From Gammaproteobacteria bacterium (GTDB lineage: Bacteria > Pseudomonadota > Gammaproteobacteria > SURF-13), in contig JAMCTV010000150.1 of assembly GCA_023381235.1 (NCBI GenBank), positions 1-7,835 on the forward strand: DNA of 7,835 nt. Reading direction: 5' to 3'. The notes below the pieces were generated by a model. It saw nothing but the letters and a program-made list of their open reading frames with translations. It made no database searches and was not told the DNA's origin. Positions 1 to 6,146 of this stretch are shown in pieces; the first letter of the stretch is position 1, and each line of letters begins with the position of its first letter. The position numbers and the translations under genes were made by a program.

Positions 1-446
1 GCCTGTATGCAGTCTACAAAATGCTGCGCGCCCCCGTCGCGCAAATCGTCACGATCAACCGAGGTGATGACTACATATTTCAGTCTCATCTCCTCAATCA
101 CGCGCGCCAGGTTCTCCGGCTCTTCGGCATCAAGCGGCAGCGGTTTGCCGTGCGCCACGTCGCAAAACGGGCAGCGCCGGGTGCAGATCGCACCCATAAT
201 CATGAAGGTGGCGGTGCCGTGCGCGAAGCATTCGCCCAAGTTCGGGCACGCGGCTTCCTCGCACACGGTATGCAAACGGTGTTCGCGCAGGATATTTTTG
301 AGATGGGTGACTTCGGGGCTGCCGGTGGACTTGGCGCGGATCCAGGCGGGTTTACGCAGCGGTGTTTCGCTCTGCACCACCTTGACCGGGATGCGCGCCA
401 TCTTGGAGGCGCCTTTCAGATCACGCAGATTTATGCTGTCAGCCAT
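1..446 (-). CDS. lipA: Lipoyl synthase LipA, N-terminal part (3' end beyond window)
   Basis: Radical-SAM iron-sulfur enzyme that inserts two sulfur atoms into protein-bound octanoyl groups, giving the lipoyl cofactor of 2-oxoacid dehydrogenases and the glycine cleavage H protein; cytosolic. My reverse-strand translation starts at the ATG at 446-444 (MADSINLRDLKG) and gives 148 codons before the window ends. Two cluster-binding motifs are complete: the LipA-specific auxiliary 4Fe-4S motif Cx4Cx5C (C62, C67, C73, in CEEAACPNLGEC) and the radical-SAM motif Cx3Cx2C (C88, C92, C95, in CTRRCPFC). The following stretch with VVITSVDRDDLRDGGA is typical of the family. E. coli LipA is about 321 residues, so roughly half is present. 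The gene starts 5 bases after the lipB stop, with a GGGAG-like ribosome site inside the lipB 3' end, so co-translation with lipB is likely. The family call is certain; only the missing C-terminal half is unseen. Confidence 0.97.
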   Translation of the reverse strand, partial: MADSINLRDLKGASKMARIPVKVVQSETPLRKPAWIRAKSTGSPEVTHLKNILREHRLHTVCEEAACPNLGECFAHGTATFMIMGAICTRRCPFCDVAHGKPLPLDAEEPENLARVIEEMRLKYVVITSVDRDDLRDGGAQHFVDCIQ

Positions 447-451
447 TGAAT

Positions 452-1096
452 CTACGCTCCCACGGCAAGCTGTAAGCCGGATGCTGCTGGGTTTAATTGT
501 GCTTCTATGTGCGCGTGCAGTTGGCGGCCGAGTTTGTTCATGTCCGTTTCGACTCCGAGGCTGCGCAAGTCCGTGACGCGAAGATCAGAATAACCGCACG
601 GATGAATGCGCGCGAACGGCGCGAGGTCCATCGCCACGTTGAGGCTGAGGCCGTGATAGCTGCGGCCCTGGCGCACGCGCAGCCCCAAGGCCGCGATCTT
701 GGCGCCGTTTACGTACACGCCCGGCGCATCAGCGCGCGCCTCCCCCGTTATGCCGTAACCGGCCAGGAGGGCGATCACCGCCTGCTCCAGCGCGCTGACC
801 AGATGGCGTACGCCGAGACCGCGCCGGCGCAAATCGAGCAACACGTAGCATACGAGTTGGCCGGGGCCGTGATAGGTGACTTGGCCGCCGCGGTCGCTGT
901 GTATCACCGGAATGGTGTCCGCTGCAAGCAGGTGTTCAGGTTTGGCGTTCAGCCCCAGGGTGAATACCGGGGTGTGCTGGAGCAGCCAGATTTCATCCGG
1001 CGTGGCGGGGGTGCGCGCCGCGCTGAGCTCGCGCATGGCCTGCCACACCGGCGCATAGTCGCATACGCCAAGGTCACGTACGAGGATGTTATGCAT
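452..1096 (-). CDS. lipB: Octanoyl-[ACP]:protein N-octanoyltransferase LipB
   Basis: Cytosolic enzyme that moves the octanoyl group from acyl-carrier protein to the target lysine of lipoyl domains, the first step of de novo lipoate assembly; LipA then completes the cofactor. The protein is 214 residues, full length for the family (about 213 in E. coli). Visible motifs are the substrate-pocket block RGGQVTYHGPGQL (69-81), the catalytic lysine in NGAKIAALG (K133) and the catalytic cysteine in HPCGY (C167), which forms the acyl-thioester intermediate. The ATG at 1096-1094 lies inside the 3' end of the upstream aminotransferase gene (8-base overlap, ATGCATAA). No strong Shine-Dalgarno sequence precedes it, so translational coupling to dat is the likely means of expression. 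The stop TAG at 454-452 is followed 5 bases later by lipA. ybeD (DUF493), which sits just before lipB in E. coli, is absent. Confidence 0.97.
   Translation of the reverse strand: MHNILVRDLGVCDYAPVWQAMRELSAARTPATPDEIWLLQHTPVFTLGLNAKPEHLLAADTIPVIHSDRGGQVTYHGPGQLVCYVLLDLRRRGLGVRHLVSALEQAVIALLAGYGITGEARADAPGVYVNGAKIAALGLRVRQGRSYHGLSLNVAMDLAPFARIHPCGYSDLRVTDLRSLGVETDMNKLGRQLHAHIEAQLNPAASGLQLAVGA
457..461 (-). promoter_or_regulatory. Probable ribosome binding site of lipA
   Basis: Minus-strand GGGAG inside the last codons of lipB, separated by 10 bases from the lipA ATG at 446. It is the clearest purine-rich site I found next to a start in this window and supports the lipA start. The spacing is slightly long, so confidence is moderate. 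Confidence 0.45.
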
Positions 1097-1967
1097 GACT
1101 GCCGCTGCGCAGTTTACGCTTGTAGTCCTGAAACAGCGTGTTCATGCGCTGCCACATCGGGCCGGGTTTGCCGCCGCCGATCACCGCATCGTCGAGCCTG
1201 GTCACCGGCATGATTTCCTTGGTGGAACTGGTGAGCCAGACTTCATCCGCCTCGCGCAAGGCGCGCTCGCTGATGGCGGCTTCGCGCCAGGCGATGCCGT
1301 GTTGTGCCGCCAGTTCCAGTATCAAATCGCGCGTGATGCCGGGCAGCAGCAGCGGGCCCTTGGGCGGCGTGATGACGGTGCTATTTTTTACGATAAATAA
1401 ATTGCTCGCCGCGCCTTCGGTCACCTCGCCGTCGCGCACCAGGATGGCCTCGGTTGCACCCTTGTCCACTGCCTCCTGGCGCAGCAGGATGTTCGGCAGC
1501 AGGGTGATGGCCTTGATATGGCAATATTTCCAGCGGATGTCATCCAGGGTGACGGCCGCAATGCCTTGCGTGGCGCAGCTTTCCGGGATGGGCGGCAGCG
1601 GATTGCTCATGGCGAATACGGTGGGCGTCACGCCCTTGGGGAAGGCGTGGTCGCGCTTGGCCACGCCGCGCGTGACTTGCAGGTAGATATATTGATCCGT
1701 GTTTCCGCCGCCGGCGTTTTTGCCGATTAAATCCACCAGCATCTTTTCCCAGGCGGTATGCGAGAGCGGGTTGGCGATGCGCACGCCGCTCAGGCTGTGA
1801 TCGAGGCGGGCAAGATGTTCCGCGAGCCGGAATAATTTGCCGCCGTAGGCCGGGATGACTTCATACACGCCGTCGCCGAAGATGAAACCGCGGTCCAGCA
1901 CCGGCACAAAGGCCTGATCGAGCGGCAGGAATTTGCCGTTCAGATAGACGATGGGCGAATCAGGCAT
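1089..1967 (-). CDS. dat: D-amino acid aminotransferase, PLP fold type IV
   Basis: Class IV PLP aminotransferase, most likely interconverting D-Ala plus 2-oxoglutarate with pyruvate plus D-Glu, both cell-wall precursors; cytosolic. From the ATG at 1967 it has 292 residues. Visible are GDGVYE (31-36, with Y35 matching active-site Tyr31 of the Bacillus enzyme), the PLP lysine K152 in YCHIKAITLLPN, E184 in VTEGAASN, and the phosphate-binding PGITR (209-213). R105 and H107 in KRDHAFP align by eye with Arg98 and His100, the carboxylate trap of Bacillus D-amino acid transaminase; this favours it over branched-chain aminotransferase or aminodeoxychorismate lyase. An in-frame TTG at 1982 would add five residues and overlap dacA by 8 bases. 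I prefer the ATG, 7 bases after the dacA stop, but neither start has a clear ribosome site. The position after dacA fits a role in D-alanine metabolism. Substrate preference is inferred. Confidence 0.88.
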   Translation of the reverse strand: MPDSPIVYLNGKFLPLDQAFVPVLDRGFIFGDGVYEVIPAYGGKLFRLAEHLARLDHSLSGVRIANPLSHTAWEKMLVDLIGKNAGGGNTDQYIYLQVTRGVAKRDHAFPKGVTPTVFAMSNPLPPIPESCATQGIAAVTLDDIRWKYCHIKAITLLPNILLRQEAVDKGATEAILVRDGEVTEGAASNLFIVKNSTVITPPKGPLLLPGITRDLILELAAQHGIAWREAAISERALREADEVWLTSSTKEIMPVTRLDDAVIGGGKPGPMWQRMNTLFQDYKRKLRSGSHA

Positions 1968-1974
1968 GACAGCG

Positions 1975-3123
1975 TTACGCAAACCAGAGCCGAATGCTGT
2001 CTATCATGCGCCGCCACCAGCCGCCTTGCTCCACGGCCTGCAACGCGACCAGCGGCCGCTCGGCGATGGTTTCGCCGCCCAGGGTGATTTTCACAGTGCC
2101 ATATTTTTTATCCTTTGCAGCGGGCGCAATGATGGTCTTGTCCATCTCCATCGCCGCCTGGAGTTGACCGTACTGGCCGCGCGGGATGGTGACGTACAGG
2201 TCTTCACTCAGGCCCAGCTTCAATTCCTTGCTTGCGCCTTTCCAGATGCGCGTGGTTTTGAGCGGTTGCGCGGCGCTGTACAGGCGCTGGGTTTCAAAAA
2301 AGCGGAAGCCGTAATTGAGCAGCTCCTGGCTCTGGTCGGCGCGTTCTTTTTCGCTGGCGGTTCCCAGCACTGCGGCGATGAGACGCATGTTGTCGCGCAG
2401 CGCGGAGGAAACCAGACAAAAGCCCGCGTTTTCGGTGTGGCCGGTCTTGACGCCGTCGGCGCCGATGTCGCGCCACAGCAGCATGTTGCGGTTATATTGC
2501 TTGATGTTGTTATAGGTGAACTCCTTGATGGAGTAATACTTGTAGTAGTCCGGGAAATCACGGATCAGCGCGCGCGCCAGCAGGGCGATGTCGCGCGCGG
2601 TGATATACAGCTCTGGATCGGGCAGGCCGGTGCTGTTGGTAAAGCGGCTGTTTTTCATGCCCAGCAGTTGAGCATTCTGATTCATGAGCGTGACGAAGGT
2701 GGTTTCGCTGCCCGCGGTATGCTCAGCCAGCGCGATGGTGGCGTCGTTGCCGGACTGCACGATCATGCCCTTGAGCAGGTCATCCACGCTCACCTTGCTG
2801 CCCACCTGCACGAACATGCGCGAGCCTTCGCTCTTCCAGGCCTTTTCGCTGATGGTCACCTGGTCGGCAAGATTGATCTTGCCGGTGGCCATGGCCTGAA
2901 ACACGGTGTAGGCGGTGAGCAGTTTGGTGAGACTGGCCGGCTCCATGCGCTCGTCGGCCTTTTGCTCGGCGAGCACCTTGCCGCTGTGAGCGTCGAACAG
3001 GATATAGGCGCGTGCCGGCAGGATCGGCGCGGCGGGGACGGGTAAGGCGGGCGCAGCTGCCGGCGGCGCGGCGGCTGACAGGGCGCTGAAGACGAGCAAA
3101 GCGGTGCACAGCAGGGTTTTCAT
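1975..3123 (-). CDS. dacA: D-alanyl-D-alanine carboxypeptidase DacA (PBP5/6 family)
   Basis: Low-molecular-mass penicillin-binding protein that removes the terminal D-Ala from pentapeptide stems on the periplasmic side of the inner membrane, limiting cross-linking. It has 382 residues, near the usual length. In order: a Sec signal peptide (about 1-19, MKTLLCTALLVFSALSAAA) followed by an Ala/Pro-rich stretch to about 37; the peptidase S11 domain with SLTK (catalytic S64, K67), SGN (124-126) and KTG (226-228, in DGVKTGHT); a C-terminal beta domain (about 285-363); and a terminal amphipathic helix rich in Trp/Arg (about 367-382), the usual membrane anchor. The motifs and spacing are intact, so it should be active. 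The ATG is at 3123-3121, behind the only real spacer in the window. The aminotransferase gene begins 7 bases after its stop. Confidence 0.97.
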   Translation of the reverse strand: MKTLLCTALLVFSALSAAAPPAAAPALPVPAAPILPARAYILFDAHSGKVLAEQKADERMEPASLTKLLTAYTVFQAMATGKINLADQVTISEKAWKSEGSRMFVQVGSKVSVDDLLKGMIVQSGNDATIALAEHTAGSETTFVTLMNQNAQLLGMKNSRFTNSTGLPDPELYITARDIALLARALIRDFPDYYKYYSIKEFTYNNIKQYNRNMLLWRDIGADGVKTGHTENAGFCLVSSALRDNMRLIAAVLGTASEKERADQSQELLNYGFRFFETQRLYSAAQPLKTTRIWKGASKELKLGLSEDLYVTIPRGQYGQLQAAMEMDKTIIAPAAKDKKYGTVKITLGGETIAERPLVALQAVEQGGWWRRMIDSIRLWFA

Positions 3124-3156
3124 GGGAAGTATCCGTGTTATTTTAAAATATGTGGG
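3124..3156. other. Spacer between rlpA and dacA with a short AT-rich palindrome
   Basis: This 33-base gap is the longest non-coding stretch in the window. It contains a perfect 12-base palindrome, TATTTTAAAATA (3139-3150), in otherwise GC-rich surroundings. On the minus strand TAAAAT (3145-3140) resembles a -10 box (5 of 6 bases), but I see no matching -35 hexamer, and the implied start would be only about 10 bases from the dacA ATG. There is no GC-rich stem or T-run that would indicate a terminator. Its function is unknown; it may simply be a spacer. Confidence 0.5.
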
Positions 3157-4035
3157 TTAATCCATTACCACGCGCGCGCCGGTTATGCCGAAACGCGCGA
3201 GGGTTTCGGCCAGACGGCCGGCGGCCTCCGTGCTCACCATCGGGCCGATGCGCACCCGGTACAGGAGGGTGTCATTGAAGTAGGTTTTGATGATTTGAAT
3301 CTCATCCGCGACTTTGTCGCGCAACTGCGCGCGCAGCCGTTCAGCATTATCCCGGCTCTGGAACGCGCCCGCCTGGATATAAAGATTTGCTTCAGAAGAG
3401 GCTTCCTGCGCGCTGTCCGCAACCTCTACCGGCTTTTCCGGCGCGGCGGGATCGAGCGCGCGCACCTCAACCCGTCCGGTGCCGCGGGCCAGTATGCCGA
3501 GCTTGGCGGCGGCGGCGTAGGACAGGTCAATCAGGCGATCGCCGATAAAAGGCCCGCGGTCGTTGACGCGCACGATCAGGGAGCGGCCGTTCTCCAGATT
3601 GGTCACACGCACATAGCAGGGCAGGGGCAGTGTCTTGTGCGCGGCGCTGATGGCGTACATGTCATAGGACTCGCCGCTGGACGTTTTTTGACCGTGGAAC
3701 TTGGTGCCGTACCAGGAGGCGACGCCGCGCTCCACGTAGCCCGCGCTGCTGGTCAGGGTGTAATAAGTTTGGCCGTTCACGGCGTAAAAAGGCGGGTTGC
3801 CGTATTTGCTGACCGGCTCGTCGCGCGGCTCCGGCTCCGGGATGGAAGCAATGTCGAGCGGCGGCGCAGAAGGCGCCGCGTCGCCCTTGCCGAAACCGCT
3901 GTCGTCCGGCAAGCCCGCCGTTTGTTTGGGCGCGGTGTTGCAGGCGCTGAGTAAGAAGACGAGTAGCAACGATGATATAAATCCTGCTTTTACCTGCCAC
4001 CTGCCACCTGCCACTTGCGACTTGCGATTCATCAT
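3157..4035 (-). CDS. rlpA: RlpA septal-ring lytic transglycosylase, lipoprotein with SPOR domain
   Basis: Outer-membrane lipoprotein that, in Pseudomonas aeruginosa, cleaves glycan strands lacking stem peptides. It has 292 residues. In order: a long N-region (1-18), a hydrophobic segment (19-31), a lipobox LSAC with lipidated C32, a Pro/Asp-rich linker (33-100), a double-psi beta-barrel domain (about 103-194) and a C-terminal SPOR domain (about 217-292, starting LYIQAGAF), which binds denuded glycan. E122, H133 and D159 (in SSGESYD, SAAHKTLP and VNDRGPF) have the same spacing as the catalytic-site residues I recall for P. aeruginosa RlpA (E120, H131, D157), so activity is likely. The first ATG (4035-4033) overlaps the mltB TGA as ATGA; a second ATG follows immediately, with AAAGG five bases before it. 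Codons 4-15 are encoded by five heptanucleotide repeats, which explains the unusually long stretch before the signal's hydrophobic core. Confidence 0.95.
   Translation of the reverse strand: MMNRKSQVAGGRWQVKAGFISSLLLVFLLSACNTAPKQTAGLPDDSGFGKGDAAPSAPPLDIASIPEPEPRDEPVSKYGNPPFYAVNGQTYYTLTSSAGYVERGVASWYGTKFHGQKTSSGESYDMYAISAAHKTLPLPCYVRVTNLENGRSLIVRVNDRGPFIGDRLIDLSYAAAAKLGILARGTGRVEVRALDPAAPEKPVEVADSAQEASSEANLYIQAGAFQSRDNAERLRAQLRDKVADEIQIIKTYFNDTLLYRVRIGPMVSTEAAGRLAETLARFGITGARVVMD
3992..4026. repeat. Five-unit heptanucleotide tandem repeat in the 5' end of rlpA
   Basis: On the plus strand there are three perfect ACCTGCC units (3992-3998, 3999-4005, 4006-4012) followed by two perfect ACTTGCG units (4013-4019, 4020-4026). 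The two unit types differ at two of seven bases. On the coding strand they read CGCAAGT twice, then GGCAGGT three times, giving RKSQVAGGRWQV near the RlpA N-terminus. Seven is not a multiple of three, so changing the copy number by one shifts the reading frame. Confidence 0.95.
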
Positions 4036-5027
4036 TGCCTTTGCGCCTTGATTTCCTGGCTCAATTGATAGACGGCCATGGCATACAGCGGGCTTCTATT
4101 ATAACGGGTAATGACGTAAAAATTATGCAGCCCCGCCCAATATTCCGCGCCGGATTCAGCCGCGAATTCCAGCAGCAGGGCGGGCTCGATATCGAACAGC
4201 GGCTCGGCGACGCTTACCCCCTGGCGGCGCAGGTCGCCCAGGTTATATTGCAACTGCAGGCCGCCATTAAGCAGGGCCTGGTACTGTACACCGCTCACTT
4301 CGGCGCGCACGGCGACCGGCGCGCCGTTCTGCCAGCCGTGTTCGTGCAGGTAATGCGCCACACTGCCGATCGCGTCCGCACTGTTATTCCACAGGTCACG
4401 CAGTCCGTCGTCGTCGAAATCCACCGCGAAGTGCCGGTAGCTGCTGGGGATAAACTGCGCCTGCCCCATTGCTCCGGCATAAGAACCTTTTAACGAGAGC
4501 GGATCGAAGCGTTCATCGCGTGCGAGGAGTAAATACTGCTCCAGTTCGCCGCGGAAAAAGTCCGCACGCGGCGCATAATCAAAGGCGAGTGTGGTAAGCG
4601 CATCCAGCACGCGGTATTTGCCCATGTTTCTGCCGTAGCGCGTTTCCACGCCGATGATGGCTACGATGATCTCCGGCGGCACGCCGTACACCTGCTCTGC
4701 GCGCCCCAGCGCTTCGGCATTGGCTTGCCAGAATTCGACACCGCCCTGGATGCGCGCGGGATTGACGAAGATCGGCCGGTATTCATACCAGGGCTTGCCC
4801 TCGGCGGGCGCGGTGATGATGTCAATGATGTCCGGACGCAATTCCACTGCGTTGAACACGCGCGCCAGTTCCGCGCCATCGTAAGCGTGGCGTTGTTCCA
4901 TGCCGGCGATGAAGGCCTGGATATCGGCGCGCTCGGCCGGCGCTGATATGGGCGCCGATGCGGACACGGCGAGCGGGCTTACGGCACAGGCGAGGCAGAG
5001 CAGCGCACGGAGGAGGAAGGCAGGCAT
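4032..5027 (-). CDS. mltB: Lytic murein transglycosylase B (MltB/Slt35 family)
   Basis: Periplasmic enzyme that cleaves the MurNAc-GlcNAc bond of peptidoglycan non-hydrolytically, leaving 1,6-anhydroMurNAc ends. It has 331 residues. In order: a signal peptide (about 1-25), the MltB catalytic domain with E128 in IIGVETRYG, the family block GSYAGAMGQAQFIPSSY (181-197), and a calcium-loop-like DFDDDGLRDLW (203-213) matching the EF-hand of Slt35. NFYVITRYNRSPLYAMAVYQL-type residues close the domain near 302-322. E. coli MltB is a lipoprotein. Here the cysteine at 14 lies in CLAC, which lacks the usual Leu/Val/Ile three residues before the cysteine, so signal peptidase I cleavage near ASA (23-25) seems at least as likely. 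The ATG at 5027 is 3 bases after the rodA stop, with no clear ribosome site; its stop overlaps the rlpA start. Coupled translation is likely on both sides. Confidence 0.96.
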   Translation of the reverse strand: MPAFLLRALLCLACAVSPLAVSASAPISAPAERADIQAFIAGMEQRHAYDGAELARVFNAVELRPDIIDIITAPAEGKPWYEYRPIFVNPARIQGGVEFWQANAEALGRAEQVYGVPPEIIVAIIGVETRYGRNMGKYRVLDALTTLAFDYAPRADFFRGELEQYLLLARDERFDPLSLKGSYAGAMGQAQFIPSSYRHFAVDFDDDGLRDLWNNSADAIGSVAHYLHEHGWQNGAPVAVRAEVSGVQYQALLNGGLQLQYNLGDLRRQGVSVAEPLFDIEPALLLEFAAESGAEYWAGLHNFYVITRYNRSPLYAMAVYQLSQEIKAQRQ

Positions 5028-5030
5028 TGG

Positions 5031-6146
5031 TTAAACCGCTTTTTTGGGGTGAGTGTGTATCGCCATGAGCATACCGAAGGAAGTCATGAGTGTCACGAGC
5101 GCGGTGCCGCCGTAGCTGATGAGCGGAAGCGGCACCCCTACCACGGGCATCAAGCCGCTCACCATGCTGATATTGACGAAAATATAGAGGGAAAAGCTCA
5201 ATGTCAGGCTGCCCGCCAGCAGACGCGTGAAATGATCCGGCGCGCGCAGCGCGATGTACAACCCGCGCGCAGTCACGGCGATGAATAATGCAAGCAAGAG
5301 CAGGACGCCGATCAGTCCGAACTCCTCGCTGTACACGGCGAACACGAAATCGGTGGTGCGCTCAGGGATGAAATCCAGATACGATTGTGTGCCGTTCAGC
5401 CAGCCCTTGCCGGAAAAACCGCCGGAGCCGATGGCGATGGTGGACTGGGTGATGTGATAACCCGCGCCGAGCGGGTCGCTTTCCGGATTCAAAAAGATGA
5501 GCAGGCGCTTGCGCTGATAATCGTGCAGGAAGTGCCACAATAGCGGCGCGGCGGCGGCGGCGAGCAACGCGCTGCCGCCGATGATCCACCAGCGGATGCC
5601 GGACAACAGCAACACAAACAGGCCGGCGCCGATGACGAGCAGCGCGGTGCCAAGATCGGGCTGTTTGGCGATCAGCGCCACCGGGATCAGGATCATCACG
5701 CTGCACACCAGTACCCGCTTGGCGCTGGGCGGCAGGCGCCGCTTGCCGAGATAGCGCGCCAGCATGAGCGGCAGCGCCAGCTTCATCAACTCCGCGGGCT
5801 GGAAGCGGATTACGCCCAGGTCAAGCCAGCGCTGCGCGCCTTTGGATTGGTCGCCGAACAGCAGCACGCCCACCAGCATGAGCAGGGCGGCGCCGTAAGC
5901 CCAAGGCGCAATCTCCTGCAGGCGTTGCGGCGGAACTTGCGCGACCATCAGCATTAATCCGAAACCGAGCGCGAGGCGTATGGCGTGGCGCAGCAGCAAT
6001 CCGGCATCCTGCCCTCCAGCGCTGTAGAGTACGATGAAACCCACGATGGAGAGAAGCAGCAGACCTGTCAGCAGCGGCAGGTCCAGGTGCAGCCTTTGCG
6101 CCGGGCTGCGCGCCGGTTTGTTATAGCCGGGTTCGAGAATGCTCAT
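5031..6146 (-). CDS. rodA: Peptidoglycan glycosyltransferase RodA (SEDS family)
   Basis: Polytopic inner-membrane enzyme that polymerises lipid II into glycan strands for lateral wall growth, working as a pair with PBP2. It has 371 residues, against 370 for E. coli RodA. The chain is a series of hydrophobic segments, about ten, beginning near residue 23. Conserved SEDS features are KGAQRWLDLG (102-111), FQPAELMKL (115-123), KQPDLGTAL (161-169), the large periplasmic loop with QSTIAIGSGGFSGKGW (234-249), and PERTTDF (261-267), in which D266 matches the essential aspartate of the family. PLPLISYGGTA (339-349) precedes the last membrane segment. FtsW is excluded mainly by context, as the gene is directly coupled to mrdA. 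Its ATG overlaps the mrdA TGA as ATGA (6143-6146). The sequence before the start is pyrimidine-rich with no Shine-Dalgarno, so translation probably depends on termination of mrdA. Confidence 0.97.
   Translation of the reverse strand: MSILEPGYNKPARSPAQRLHLDLPLLTGLLLLSIVGFIVLYSAGGQDAGLLLRHAIRLALGFGLMLMVAQVPPQRLQEIAPWAYGAALLMLVGVLLFGDQSKGAQRWLDLGVIRFQPAELMKLALPLMLARYLGKRRLPPSAKRVLVCSVMILIPVALIAKQPDLGTALLVIGAGLFVLLLSGIRWWIIGGSALLAAAAAPLLWHFLHDYQRKRLLIFLNPESDPLGAGYHITQSTIAIGSGGFSGKGWLNGTQSYLDFIPERTTDFVFAVYSEEFGLIGVLLLLALFIAVTARGLYIALRAPDHFTRLLAGSLTLSFSLYIFVNISMVSGLMPVVGVPLPLISYGGTALVTLMTSFGMLMAIHTHPKKAV

Noticed and set aside
497..1213. 238-codon open frame on the plus strand opposite lipB and the end of dat
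   Set aside because: Crosses two well-supported genes on the other strand and resembles no protein family I recognise.
1951..3045. 364-codon open frame on the plus strand opposite dacA
   Set aside because: Antisense shadow of a gene with intact catalytic motifs; high GC content removes stops in this frame. The translation shows no recognisable domain.
3139..3150. AT-rich palindrome before dacA as an operator, promoter or terminator
   Set aside because: It is only 12 bases long, has no -35 partner, no GC stem and no T-run. An AT-rich palindrome of this size is weak evidence for any of these.
3295..3954. 219-codon open frame on the plus strand opposite rlpA
   Set aside because: Arg/Gly/Ala-rich shadow frame with no domain; rlpA on the minus strand has intact DPBB and SPOR domains.
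5039..5050. T-run (TTTTTTGGGG on the plus strand) near the rodA 3' end as a terminator
   Set aside because: It encodes the lysine codons of the RodA C-terminus, there is no adjacent hairpin, and it is on the wrong strand for terminating this operon.
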